Origin: Phytohabitans maris
GTDB lineage: Bacteria > Actinomycetota > Actinomycetes > Mycobacteriales > Micromonosporaceae
NCBI RefSeq assembly: GCF_031085175.1
Contig: NZ_JAVHUY010000028.1
Coordinates: 62,001 to 126,000, forward strand
Length of the DNA stretch: 64,000 nucleotides
Direction: 5' to 3'
Every line of letters starts with the position of its first letter. The stretch's first letter is position 1. The notes beneath the pieces were generated by a model. The model searched no databases. It saw only the letters and a list, made by a program, of their open reading frames with translations, and was not told the DNA's origin. Positions 7,485 through 17,288 of the stretch are shown here, one piece after another. Position numbers and translations under genes: made by a program.

Positions 7485-8948
7485 TCAGGAAGGGTCGAGC
7501 GCGCCGGACTCGGAGAGCAGTTTCCACAGGCCGGCGCCGTCCGGGGCGGAGAACCACCGCTTGCCCGCCTGGTCGGAGGCGGTGAGCTGGTTGCCGGCCG
7601 GTGACGGGAGGCCGCCGGCGAGGACGGCCTGGGTGGGGGAGAGCGCCCGGATCGCCACCGCGGCCACGTGGTCCGGGTGGGTCTGCGCGAACGTGCGGTA
7701 GATCTCCGGGTCGTGCTGCCCGTCGTCGCCGATCAGCAGCCACCGGATCCACGGCAGCTCCTGCGCCATCCGGTTGAGCGCCGCCAGCTTGTGCGCGCGG
7801 CCGCTGCGGAAGAACCGGTCGCGCTGCGGGCCCCAGTCGGTGAGCAGGAGCGGGCCCGGCGGGTACAGGTGACGGGAGAGGAAGCGGGTGAGGGCGGGCG
7901 CCACGTTCCACGCGCCGGTGGACAGGTAGAAGACCGGGGCGCCGGGGTGCGCGGTGGTGAGCCGCTCGTACAGCACGGCCATCCCGGGCACGGCGGCGCG
8001 GGCGTGCTCGTCCAGCACGAACGTGTTCCACGCGGCGAGCAGCGGCCGGGGCAGCGCGGTGACCATCACGGTGTCGTCGACGTCGGAGACCACGCCGAAG
8101 TTGACGGTGGGGTCAAGTACGCGTACCGGCGCCTCGACGGGCTCGCCGCCGCCGCTGCTGATGAGCACGGTGCGCCAGCCCGGTTCGAGGTCGGCCTTGA
8201 CGACGGTGTCGATGAAGCCGCCGCGGTCTGCGACCGTCTCGTGCCGCCGCCCGGCCACCTCGACCGTGACCGGCGCGTCCTTGGCCGCCACCGTGGTGAA
8301 GCTGCGCCAGCCGCGCACCTTGCCCGCCTTGCGCGGCCGGTCCCGCTCGGACCGACCGCCGCGCTCAGCCTGGCCGGAGCCGGCCCGGCCGTAGCCAGGC
8401 TCGCGGCCACCGCCCTGCTCGACGTGCCCCGACCCGGCGCGGCCGTCCTGCTCGTCGTGGCCAGGCCCCGGCCCGCCGGCGTGGCGGGTCCTGGGGTGGT
8501 CGGGGTCGCCGGGCCCAGAGAGGTCGGCGTCGCCGGGCCCGGAGTGGTCCGGGTCGCGGGGCCTGGAGTGCTCGACGTGGCGAGGCCCAGAGTGGTCGGG
8601 GTCGCCGGGCCTGGAGTGGGCAGCGTGGCCGGGTCCGGAGTGCTCGTCGTGGTCAGGCCCAGAGAGAGCGGCGTCGCGGGGCCTGGAGTGCTCGACGTCG
8701 CCGGTCCCGGGGTGGTCGGCGTGGCCGGGCCTCGGGCGGTCGTGGTGGGCGCGGCGAGATTCGGGGCGGCTGACCATCACCCGGCCCATCACCCGCACCC
8801 AGCCTGGGGCGCCGTATCCGGTGTACGGCACGACGGTCGCCGACCAACCTCGCTTGCGCAGCCAGCCTTCGAGGACGTCGTGCACCGCGTCCTCGATCCG
8901 CGCCGCGCGGTGCACCTCCGTCACCCCGTCAGCGTCGCACACGATCAT
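7485..8948 (-). CDS. APP1-type phosphatase (DUF2183) with a repeat insertion
   Basis: A 487-residue protein. The N-terminus (HRAARIEDAVHDVLEG, then a beta-rich part ending about residue 60) and the C-terminal catalytic domain (about 260-430) match bacterial relatives of yeast App1 phosphatidate phosphatase. The DxDxT motif is SDVDDTV, and later HAD-like motifs LSTGAW and LIGDDGQHD are present, so catalysis is likely; the substrate could be a phospholipid. Between the first strands and GKVRGWRSF sits an insert of about 140 residues made of 8-residue His/Ser/Gly/Pro/Asp repeats. The ATG at 8948 gives the usual family N-terminus; the frame stays open upstream only because of the GC-rich repeats. 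Confidence 0.8.
   Translation of the reverse strand: MIVCDADGVTEVHRAARIEDAVHDVLEGWLRKRGWSATVVPYTGYGAPGWVRVMGRVMVSRPESRRAHHDRPRPGHADHPGTGDVEHSRPRDAALSGPDHDEHSGPGHAAHSRPGDPDHSGPRHVEHSRPRDPDHSGPGDADLSGPGDPDHPRTRHAGGPGPGHDEQDGRAGSGHVEQGGGREPGYGRAGSGQAERGGRSERDRPRKAGKVRGWRSFTTVAAKDAPVTVEVAGRRHETVADRGGFIDTVVKADLEPGWRTVLISSGGGEPVEAPVRVLDPTVNFGVVSDVDDTVMVTALPRPLLAAWNTFVLDEHARAAVPGMAVLYERLTTAHPGAPVFYLSTGAWNVAPALTRFLSRHLYPPGPLLLTDWGPQRDRFFRSGRAHKLAALNRMAQELPWIRWLLIGDDGQHDPEIYRTFAQTHPDHVAAVAIRALSPTQAVLAGGLPSPAGNQLTASDQAGKRWFSAPDGAGLWKLLSESGALDPS
8345..8765 (-). repeat. 24-bp coding minisatellite inside the APP1 gene
   Basis: About eleven imperfect 24-bp units encode an 8-residue period such as DPDHSGPG, DVEHSRPR and DADLSGPG. 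Unit length is a multiple of three, so copy-number changes keep the frame. The segment interrupts the N-terminal beta domain at a surface loop and is absent from ordinary APP1 proteins as I know them. Confidence 0.75.
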
Positions 8949-9574
8949 GGCCCGTGCAGCGGAGCCCGGCGGGCACGGGCCCCGGCCCGAGCCCCGTTGA
9001 TCAGGGACCTCGTGGCGCGACACGCCGCACGACACGCCCACCAACTCCCTGATCAACCCCATGGGGGAAGGGCGGCCGTGCGCGGGAGTCAACCCCCGCG
9101 GGGCGAGGCCAATCCCTGGGGCGCGGAAGGCGCGGAGGACAAGCCCGGGGAGGGCGGGAGGCGCGGAAGTCACCCCCGGGGGAGGGCGCGGCACGCGGAG
9201 GTCAACCCCCCCGCGGGGCGAGGTCAACCCCGCCCGTGGGCGCGGGAGGCGCGGAGGTCCCCCGCCCGGGGCCGGGTCAGCCCCGGGAGGCGAGGTCAAC
9301 CCCCCGGGAGGGCGCGGCGCGCGAGGAGGTCAACCCCGGGGAGGGCGCGGGAAGCGCGGAGGTCAATCCCGGGGAGGGCGCGGGAAGCGCGGAAGTCACC
9401 CCCGGGAGGGCACGGCGCGCGGAGGTCAACCCGCGCGGGGCGAGGTCAACCCCGCCCGTGGGCGCGGGAGGCGCGGAGGTCCCCGCGGCCGGGGGCCGGG
9501 GTCAGCCCCGGGAGGCGAGGTCAACCCCCCGGGAGGGCGCGGCGCGCGAGGAGGTCAACCGCTGCGGGGCGAGG
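8949..9574. repeat. Intergenic GGTCAACCCC repeat array
   Basis: 626 bp without a believable gene. From about 9085 it consists of more than a dozen imperfect units of roughly 30 bp built on GCGGAGGTCAACCCC and GGGGAGGGCGCGGGA. A block of about 120 bp beginning at 9215 recurs almost unchanged at about 9435. The reverse strand reads GGGGTTGACCTC. The array stops right at the end of the histidine kinase gene. There are no unique spacers between units, so it is not CRISPR. Confidence 0.7.
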
Positions 9575-11071
9575 TCAACTCCCCGGGGGCGCGGGTGTGC
9601 GGGGGAGGACCGGGAGGGCTACGCGGAAGGTGGTGCCGCCGCCGGGGGTGGGGGTGGCGGTGACCGTGCCGGTGTGGGCGGCTACCAGGGACGCGACGAT
9701 CGCCAGGCCCAGGCCGGCGCCGGCGCCGGCCGCCCGGGTGCGGGACTCGCCGGCGCGGTAGAAGCGCTCGAACACCCGGTCGGCCTCCTCCGGCGCCAAG
9801 CCTGGCCCGCGGTCCGCGACCTCCAGGATCGCCGCGCCGCCCTCGACGCCGACGCCGATGCGGACCGGGGTGCCGGCGGGGGTGTGCGCGACCGCGTTGC
9901 CGACCAGGTTGGCGACCACCTGGCGCAGCCGCGCCTCGTCGCCGTCGACCGGTGCCGGGGCCGCCGGGCCCTGCCCGCCCGGGCCGGTCACCGTCACCGT
10001 GCGGGTGGGGTCGAGCGCGGTGAGGTCGCGGCGGGCGTCGGCGGCGAGGGTACGCAGGTCCATCGGGGCCCGGTGCAGCGGCAGGCCGGCGTCGCCCTCG
10101 TCGAGGCGGGCCAGCAGCAGCAGGTCTTCGGTCAGCTGGGCCAGCCGCTTCGACTCGCTCTCGATCCGGGCCATCGTGCGGGCCACCTCGGCTTCGCCCG
10201 TGACACCGCCCATCCGGTACAGCTCGGTGAAGCCCTTGATGCCGGACAGCGGCGTGCGCAGCTCGTGGCTCACGTCCGCCACGAACCGCCGCATCCGCGC
10301 CTCCGACGCCTCCCGGGCCGCGAACGCGGTCTCGACCTGGCCGAGCATGCCGTTCAGGGCCGCCGAGAGCCGCCCGATCTCGGTGCCGGACGCGGCCTCG
10401 TCCGGTACCCGCTGGGAGAGGTCGCCGCCCGCGATGGCCGCCGCGGTCTGCTCGATCCGGCGCAGCGGCCGCAGGCCGGCGCGGATCGCGAACCAACCGG
10501 CCACCGCGAGCACCGCGACCAGCCCCACCCCGGTGAGCAGGCAGACGGCGCGGAGCCGGGCGACCGTGCCATCCACAGTGGACGTGGAGGCGGCCACGGC
10601 CACGCTGGCGCCGGTCGGTGGCGGCTCGCCCAGCAACGGTGCCGCCGAGCGGGGGAGCGCCACCACCCGCCAGCCCGCCCCACCGTCCACATCGGCCACT
10701 CCGAACGGGCGCCCGTCCCGCGCGGCCACGCCGGCCGCGTCCAGGCGGGGCAGGGCCGGTCCACCGGATCCGGCGCTGTGCATAACGCGTTCAACTCCGC
10801 CGTCCGGGCGCAGATACACGATCTCGATCTCGCCGATGAGGTCGAGGCGGGCGCCGAGCTCGGCCGGCAGCACGGTGGGGTCGAAGCCGGGGATGGCGCC
10901 CGGCGACACCCCGCCCAGGATGGCGGTGAGCTGCGTGAGCTGGGAGTCGACCCGCTTGACCAGGTGGCCGCGCAGCACCTCCGCGACCACCACGCCGCTG
11001 ATCGTGAACCCGACCGCCAGCAGCGCCACGCAGATCAGCAGCAGCCGCGCCCGCAGCGACAGCCGCCTCAC
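9575..11071 (-). CDS. Sensor histidine kinase (HAMP, HisKA, HATPase)
   Basis: A 498-residue membrane kinase. Transmembrane helices at about 8-30 and 177-197 frame an extracytoplasmic sensor domain of about 145 residues. HAMP (about 198-250) and the dimerisation domain follow, with the phospho-acceptor His269 in DVSHELRTPL. The ATPase domain has an N box (LVGNAVAHTP), a G1 box (DRGPGL) and a G2 box (GAGAGLGLAIV). The organisation matches OmpR-type partners such as TrcS. The GTG start overlaps the response regulator stop by 4 bp. It presumably controls the adjacent ABC exporter genes. Confidence 0.9.
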   Translation of the reverse strand: MRRLSLRARLLLICVALLAVGFTISGVVVAEVLRGHLVKRVDSQLTQLTAILGGVSPGAIPGFDPTVLPAELGARLDLIGEIEIVYLRPDGGVERVMHSAGSGGPALPRLDAAGVAARDGRPFGVADVDGGAGWRVVALPRSAAPLLGEPPPTGASVAVAASTSTVDGTVARLRAVCLLTGVGLVAVLAVAGWFAIRAGLRPLRRIEQTAAAIAGGDLSQRVPDEAASGTEIGRLSAALNGMLGQVETAFAAREASEARMRRFVADVSHELRTPLSGIKGFTELYRMGGVTGEAEVARTMARIESESKRLAQLTEDLLLLARLDEGDAGLPLHRAPMDLRTLAADARRDLTALDPTRTVTVTGPGGQGPAAPAPVDGDEARLRQVVANLVGNAVAHTPAGTPVRIGVGVEGGAAILEVADRGPGLAPEEADRVFERFYRAGESRTRAAGAGAGLGLAIVASLVAAHTGTVTATPTPGGGTTFRVALPVLPRTPAPPGS

Positions 11072-11751
11072 GAGCGGGGCCTGCGCAGCACGTAGCCGAC
11101 GCCGTGCACGGTGTGGATGAGCTTCGGCTCGGTCGTGTCCACCTTGCGGCGCAGGTAGCTGATGTACGTGTCGACGATGCTCGGGTCGCCGCCGAAGTCG
11201 TATCGCCAGACCTCGTCCAGGATGCGGGCCTTGGGTACGACCTGTCCCGCGTTCGCCATCAGGTAGTGGAGCAGGCGGAACTCGGTGGGTGAGAGCCGCA
11301 CGGGCCGCCCGCCCCGGGTCACCTGGCGGCCCTCCGGGTCTAGGGTGAGGTCGCCGACGGTCAGGTCGCCGCCGGCGCCGGTGGTGCGGCGCAGGATCGC
11401 GCGGATGCGGGCGATCAGCTCCGCCAGGTCGAACGGCTTCGTGACGTAGTCGTCGCCGCCCAGCGTCAGCCCGTTGATCTTGTCTTCGGGTGCGTCGCGG
11501 GCGGTGAGGAAGAGGACCGGCACCGGCCGCCCCCGCTCGCGGAGCCGGCGCACCACGTCGAAGCCCTCCATGTCGGGCAGCATGATGTCCAGCAGCACGA
11601 GGTCGGGGGCCTGGTCGGCGGCCGCCTCGAGCGCCTCGGCGCCGGTGGCGGCGGACGCGACCGTGAAGCCGGCGAAGCGGAGCGTCGCCGAGAGCAGCTC
11701 GCGCAGGGTGGGTTCGTCGTCCACCACCAGCAGCCGCGCCGCGCCGTCCAT
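11068..11751 (-). CDS. OmpR/PhoB-family response regulator
   Basis: A 227-residue regulator. The receiver domain has the acidic pair DDE at 11-13, the phospho-acceptor Asp55 in LLDIMLPD and the conserved Lys in VTKPF. The C-terminal winged helix ends YISYLRRKVD...IHTVHGVGYVLR, the OmpR signature. The start at 11751 is preceded by GGGGAACGG; an upstream in-frame ATG at 11778 would add 9 residues. It is the first gene of the two-component operon. Confidence 0.92.
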   Translation of the reverse strand: MDGAARLLVVDDEPTLRELLSATLRFAGFTVASAATGAEALEAAADQAPDLVLLDIMLPDMEGFDVVRRLRERGRPVPVLFLTARDAPEDKINGLTLGGDDYVTKPFDLAELIARIRAILRRTTGAGGDLTVGDLTLDPEGRQVTRGGRPVRLSPTEFRLLHYLMANAGQVVPKARILDEVWRYDFGGDPSIVDTYISYLRRKVDTTEPKLIHTVHGVGYVLRRPRS

Positions 11752-11894
11752 CCGTTCCCCGCTCTCTAGGGCCCGCATCAAGTTCCTTGCCGGGCTGCGC
11801 CGGAGGCCAGACGACGCCGTGCGGCGTCGGGCACCGGTATGCGACATTGCCGCCTGGACTCCGGCTCGCACCGACAGACTCTTTGATACAGGCC

Positions 11895-12661
11895 CTACGC
11901 GTCCCGCGCCCGCAGCACCACGAACGCCGCCACGAGCGTGGCCGCCACCGCGGCGCCGAGCACGCCGTAGCCCGCCCACGGTGCGAGCAGGTCCGGATCC
12001 GACTTTACGGTCATCAGCCGCGAACCGGCGGTCGCCGGCCACCACTTGACCAGCGCCTCGCCCCACCCGCCGGGCAGCCCCTGGCCGAACGCGGGTACCA
12101 GCAGCGTGGTCGCGACCAGCACGGTGATCCCGCCGGCGGTGGAGCGGACGAGCGTGCCGACCGCGACGCCGAGCAGCCCGATCGTGGCCAGGAACAGCCC
12201 GGCGCCGGCCGCCGCCCGCGCCGCGTGCGGGTCGCCGAGCGTGGTGTGCGGTGCGCCCGCCGCGGCGAGCGTGGCCTGCCCCACCAGGAAGGCCCCGAAG
12301 CCCACGACCAGGCCGGCGACGAGCGCGACCGCCGCGAACACCGCGGCCTTCGCGGCGAGCAGCCGGGCCCGCCGGGGTACCGCCGTGAGGCTGGTGCGGA
12401 TCATGCCGGTGGCGTACTCGCCGGTGACGACGAGCACGCCGAGTACGCCGATCGCCAGCTGGGCCGCGAGGTAGCTCTGCGTGCTGATCTGGGCGGGGTC
12501 GAAGGCGTCCCGCTCGGCCGGGCCCAGCTCCGGGTACCCGGCACCGGCGCCGGAGCTGATGAGGGCGGCGAGCCCGACCGCGAGGACGGCGAGGGCCAGC
12601 AGCGTCAACGCGGTGGAGCGGAGCGAACGCAGCTTCGTCCACTCGGAGAGCAGGATCCCGG

Positions 12662-12665
<4 letters not shown>
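11895..12665 (-). CDS. ABC-2 type transporter permease
   Basis: A 256-residue membrane protein with six hydrophobic segments. It starts SEWTKLRSLRST, the usual opening of actinobacterial ABC-2 permeases paired with drug-type ATPases, and contains TGEYATGMIRTSLTAVPRR, a conserved cytosolic turn. Its GTG overlaps the stop of the ATPase gene by 4 bp, so the two form an exporter. The substrate is unknown. A short hairpin (GACGCCG-TG-CGGCGTC, 11813-11828) downstream may weakly terminate the message. Confidence 0.85.
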
Positions 12666-13567
<902 letters not shown>

Positions 13568-13936
13568 GCGGCGATGGTGGCGCGCGGAGATGGCCCGTTC
13601 CGCAGAGGTCCTGGGAGCTTTCTGAGAGCGGCCGCGGGTTACGCCCGCGCACGGCCCGAAACCCACAGGAACCTTTCAGCGCGATTCCCCGGTCCGCGCC
13701 GGCGGCGGACCCTTCGCGGGTGCTTTCCCGCGGGCACCGCTGCGGTCGGCGGCTCGCTGGCGCTCGCCGAAACCCCCGACCTGCGCTGCCGGGTCCGCGC
13801 GACCAGCCCGGGGTGCCTCGACCAACCGCGGCGGGTGAGGCCGCGGGATCGCACCCCAAGAAAACGCTCCGCTGCGCTCCACGTTTCCCCGGGGGCCCCG
13901 CGCAACGGTCCGGACCACCGCGGACGTCGCGGTAGC
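13568..13936. other. Intergenic region, no gene seen
   Basis: 369 bp between the ABC operon start and an acetyltransferase stop, both minus strand. The first 60 bp should hold the ABC operon promoter, but I cannot fix its boxes. GGTCCGC and GCGGACC (13691-13711) form a 7-bp hairpin that could end transcription. Short open frames here have no recognisable product. The phrase CGGACCACCGCGGA at 13911 recurs at 16717. Confidence 0.4.
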
Positions 13937-14497
<561 letters not shown>

Positions 14498-14560
14498 TTC
14501 GATGATCTTACGGCCGGCCGCGGGCCCGCGCTGACCGTGGCCCGCCGGTCCGGCGCGCGG

Positions 14561-15385
14561 TCACCAGGTGGCCAGGACGCGGGCCTGGCCGCCGGAGCCC
14601 CGCTGGTACGGGATGAGCCCCACGAAGAGCGTCGACCCGGTGCGGGGGAGGCGGTCGAGGCCGGCGAGGTTCTCCACGCCGTAGCGGTCGGCGCCGGTCA
14701 GGATCAGGTGGGTGTCGAATGTGGACGATACGCCGGGGTCGATGCTGAGCGTGTCTACGCCGAGGCTGCGGATGCGGCGGTGGCGCAGCAGCCACTCGGT
14801 CGCCTCCGGGCTGAAGCCGGGGAAGTGCAGCGTGCCGGCCGCGTCGGTGCCCCGGTACGCGTCCGGGTCGCCGACCTTGGCGCCCCAGCCGGAGTACATG
14901 AGCACGGCCGCGTCCCGCGGGATGCGCCCGTACCGGCGCTCGAACCGCTTGACGTCGTCGACCGTGACGGTCGTGTCCGGGTCGTGGGCCGCGCGGGCCG
15001 CGATGTCGATCACCACGGCGGGTGTGACCAGCTCGGCCGCGGCGAGCTCGGGGGAGAGGCGGCCGCCGGGCGTGAAGTGCCCGGGCGCGTCGACGTGCGT
15101 GCCGTAGTGCTCGAGGATCCGCCACTGCTGCATGTAGTAGCCGTTCTCCTCGATCGTCACGTACGTGCGGCGGCTCGCCTCCTCGCCGGGCGCGAAGGCC
15201 GGGAACGTGGTGGTCAGCGGATACGTGAGGTCGAGCGGCCCGCCCCGGTGGCCCACCCTGGGCGAGGCCTGCGCGGCCTCGGGTACCGCGACGGCCGCCG
15301 CGATCGCCGCCGCGCCCGCCAGCGCCGCCCGCCGGCCGAACGCGCCGCCCCGGCCGGCCCGCTTCAGACACTCCTCAGTGCACAT
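14561..15385 (-). CDS. Secreted cyclase-family hydrolase (kynurenine formamidase-like)
   Basis: A 274-residue metal-dependent amide hydrolase of the cyclase/KynB fold. The metal site is HYGTHVDAPGHF, and later motifs (LMYSGWGAK, LGVDTLSID) fit the family. The N-terminus carries a twin-arginine-like signal (GRRAALAGAAAIAAA), so it should be exported folded. The ATG at 15385 is preceded by a strong AGGAG at the right distance, so an in-frame start 27 bases upstream was not used. The substrate is unknown. Confidence 0.8.
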   Translation of the reverse strand: MCTEECLKRAGRGGAFGRRAALAGAAAIAAAVAVPEAAQASPRVGHRGGPLDLTYPLTTTFPAFAPGEEASRRTYVTIEENGYYMQQWRILEHYGTHVDAPGHFTPGGRLSPELAAAELVTPAVVIDIAARAAHDPDTTVTVDDVKRFERRYGRIPRDAAVLMYSGWGAKVGDPDAYRGTDAAGTLHFPGFSPEATEWLLRHRRIRSLGVDTLSIDPGVSSTFDTHLILTGADRYGVENLAGLDRLPRTGSTLFVGLIPYQRGSGGQARVLATW

Positions 15386-15450
15386 TCGCAGCTCCTCTCT
15401 GCCAGTTGTCACTTAACGCCTTGTCGGACCCGGGCGCTACGGTGACCGGC

Positions 15451-16515
15451 ATGGTCGTGCTCGGTCGCCGCGCTCTCAACCGGGCGCTCCTGGCCCGCCA
15501 GCTGCTGCTCCGGCGGCACGAGCTGACCGCCTTCGAGGCGGTGGAGCGGCTGGTCGGGCTCCAGGCGCAGGAGCCGCAGGAGCCCTACGTGGGGCTGTGG
15601 AGCCGGCTGGCGGCGTTCGATCCGCTGGAGCTGTCGACGCTGATCGAGGAGCGCACCGCCGTCCGCACGCTGGTGATGCGCCGCACCCTGCACGTGGTCA
15701 CCGCCCGCGACGCGCTCACCCTGCGCCCCGTGCACCAGCCGATGCTGCGGGCGCGGATGTGGGCGACCCTGCGCCGCGCCCTTCCCGGCGTCGACCTGGC
15801 CGAGCTGGCCGAGGCCGGCCGCCCGCTCTTCGAGAGCGAGCCGCGGATGCTCACCGCGGCCGCCCGCGAGATCGCCGACCGCTGGCCCGGGGTGGCCGCC
15901 CGCGACCTCGGCGACGCGCTGAGCTGCCTGGTCCCGCTGGTCCAGGTGCCACCCCGCGGCCTCTGGGGCCAGCGCGGCGCCGCACTGCACGTCACCGTCG
16001 ACCGGTGGTTGGGACAATCCCTGGTACGAGACACACCCGAGGCGGTCGACGGGCTGGTGCTCCGCTATCTCGCCGCGTACGGGCCGGCCGCCAGCGCCGA
16101 CATCCGCGCCTGGTCCGGCCTGAGCGGGCTGCGCGAGTCGGTCGGCCGGCTGCGCCCGCGGCTGCGGGTCTTCCGTGACGAGCGCGGGCGCGAGCTGCTC
16201 GACGTGCCGGAGGGCGAGCTGCCCGACCCGGAGACGCCGGCGCCGGTGCGCTTCCTGCCGGCGTTCGACAACGCGGTGCTCGGCTTCGACGACCGCAGCC
16301 GGATCATCGACCAGGAGCACCGCGGGCTGAGCGTGCGGGGCGCCCGGTTCGTGCTGGTGGACGGGCGGGTCGGCGCGACGTGGACGCTGGCCGGGGGCGT
16401 GCTGCGGGTCGAGCCGCTGCGCCCGCTGACCCGGCCGGAGCGCGACGAGGTCGCGGCCGAGGCGGAGTCCCTGCTCGCCCTGCACGGCGGCGACAGCTTC
16501 AACCTACCTTCCTAG
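15451..16515 (+). CDS. Winged-helix DNA-binding domain protein (AlkZ-like fold)
   Basis: A 354-residue member of the HTH_42 superfamily, whose studied members (AlkZ/AlkX) are DNA glycosylases. It has the opening RRALNRALLARQLLL, the conserved VERLVGLQAQEPQEPYVGLW, and RRTLHVVTARD. The QxQ motif that carries catalysis in AlkZ appears as LQAQ, so glycosylase activity is possible. The ATG at 15451 lies 7 nt after TACGGT, which fits a leaderless start. It is unlinked to its neighbours. Confidence 0.75.
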   Translation: MVVLGRRALNRALLARQLLLRRHELTAFEAVERLVGLQAQEPQEPYVGLWSRLAAFDPLELSTLIEERTAVRTLVMRRTLHVVTARDALTLRPVHQPMLRARMWATLRRALPGVDLAELAEAGRPLFESEPRMLTAAAREIADRWPGVAARDLGDALSCLVPLVQVPPRGLWGQRGAALHVTVDRWLGQSLVRDTPEAVDGLVLRYLAAYGPAASADIRAWSGLSGLRESVGRLRPRLRVFRDERGRELLDVPEGELPDPETPAPVRFLPAFDNAVLGFDDRSRIIDQEHRGLSVRGARFVLVDGRVGATWTLAGGVLRVEPLRPLTRPERDEVAAEAESLLALHGGDSFNLPS

Positions 16516-16823
16516 GACGCCGTAGGGGTTGTGTCGCGCCTCCCACCTGCTGCGCGGCGTCGGTCGTGTGCCGCTCGCGCGTGCGGCGGCGGCGCTGGGC
16601 GTGCACGGAACGGTTCTTCGCGACGGACAGCGACCCCACCTTCCCGCGTCGAGCAAGGAAGGGCGCACGGCCTGACGGCGAAGTACACCGTCATACGGTG
16701 AGTGGCGTTGGGTTCGGACCACCGCGGATGCCGCGTCCAGTGCGGTGGCCACCAACGTTCACCGGGTGATCGACGGCTGGTCACCCGAGGCCGGCGAAGC
16801 CGGCAAGGCTATTGGCAATCGCG
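16516..16823. other. Intergenic region, no gene seen
   Basis: 308 bp between convergent genes. It contains a CCGGC-GAA-GCCGG mini-hairpin at about 16792-16804 and one copy of CGGACCACCGCGGA, also seen at 13911. No open frame in it resembles a known protein, and I find no clear terminator. Confidence 0.4.
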
Positions 16824-17186
16824 CTAGCGGCGGGTGCGGCCTACGGTGGCGGCGACGCGGTCGGCGGCGGTGCCGTACTCGGGGACCTGGGCCATCGCGG
16901 CGGCCAGGCGCAGGTGCGGGAGGGCCTCGGTGGGGCGGTTGAGGCGTTCCAGCGTGCGGCCGAGCAGGTGGTGGCTGTAGTGGTCGGTGGGGTCCCGCTC
17001 GATGAGGACGCGTAGCTCGGCCTGGGCGCGGTTGAGCTGGGCGGACGCGTAGTAGGCCAGCGCCAGCCGGAGGCGGGCCTCGGCGTTGGCCGGCTCGGCG
17101 GTCACGATCGGCGCGAGCAGGCGGGCGGCGTCGCCCGGGAGGCCCATCTCCATGAACAGCAGGGCCTGCCGGTACTCCTCAAGCAT
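16824..17186 (-). CDS. Small TPR-repeat protein
   Basis: A 120-residue helical protein with about three tetratricopeptide repeats: LEEYRQALLFMEMGLPGDAARLL, then AEARLRLALAYYASAQLNRAQAEL, then DHYSHHLLGRTLERLNRPTEALPHL. Such proteins act as binding scaffolds, and no catalytic motif is present. The ATG at 17186 is preferred; TTG at 17204 is an alternative. Neither has a good ribosome site. It diverges from the large vWA gene across about 100 bp that should hold both promoters. Confidence 0.7.
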   Translation of the reverse strand: MLEEYRQALLFMEMGLPGDAARLLAPIVTAEPANAEARLRLALAYYASAQLNRAQAELRVLIERDPTDHYSHHLLGRTLERLNRPTEALPHLRLAAAMAQVPEYGTAADRVAATVGRTRR

Positions 17187-17288
17187 GTTCACGAGGTGGG
17201 GCAACGCCCGGCCGGTCCGCTGCTATTCCGGCGGGCGACAGGGACCGTACCCTTACGCGCAAACGCCGACAATTACCCCTTCGGGTGA

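Noticed and set aside
8949-9574. CRISPR array
   Set aside because: Repeats are imperfect and contiguous, with no unique spacers of uniform length and no cas genes.
13639-13918. Small genes in the gap before the acetyltransferase
   Set aside because: The frames are Arg/Pro/Ala-rich, lack ribosome sites and overlap each other on one strand.
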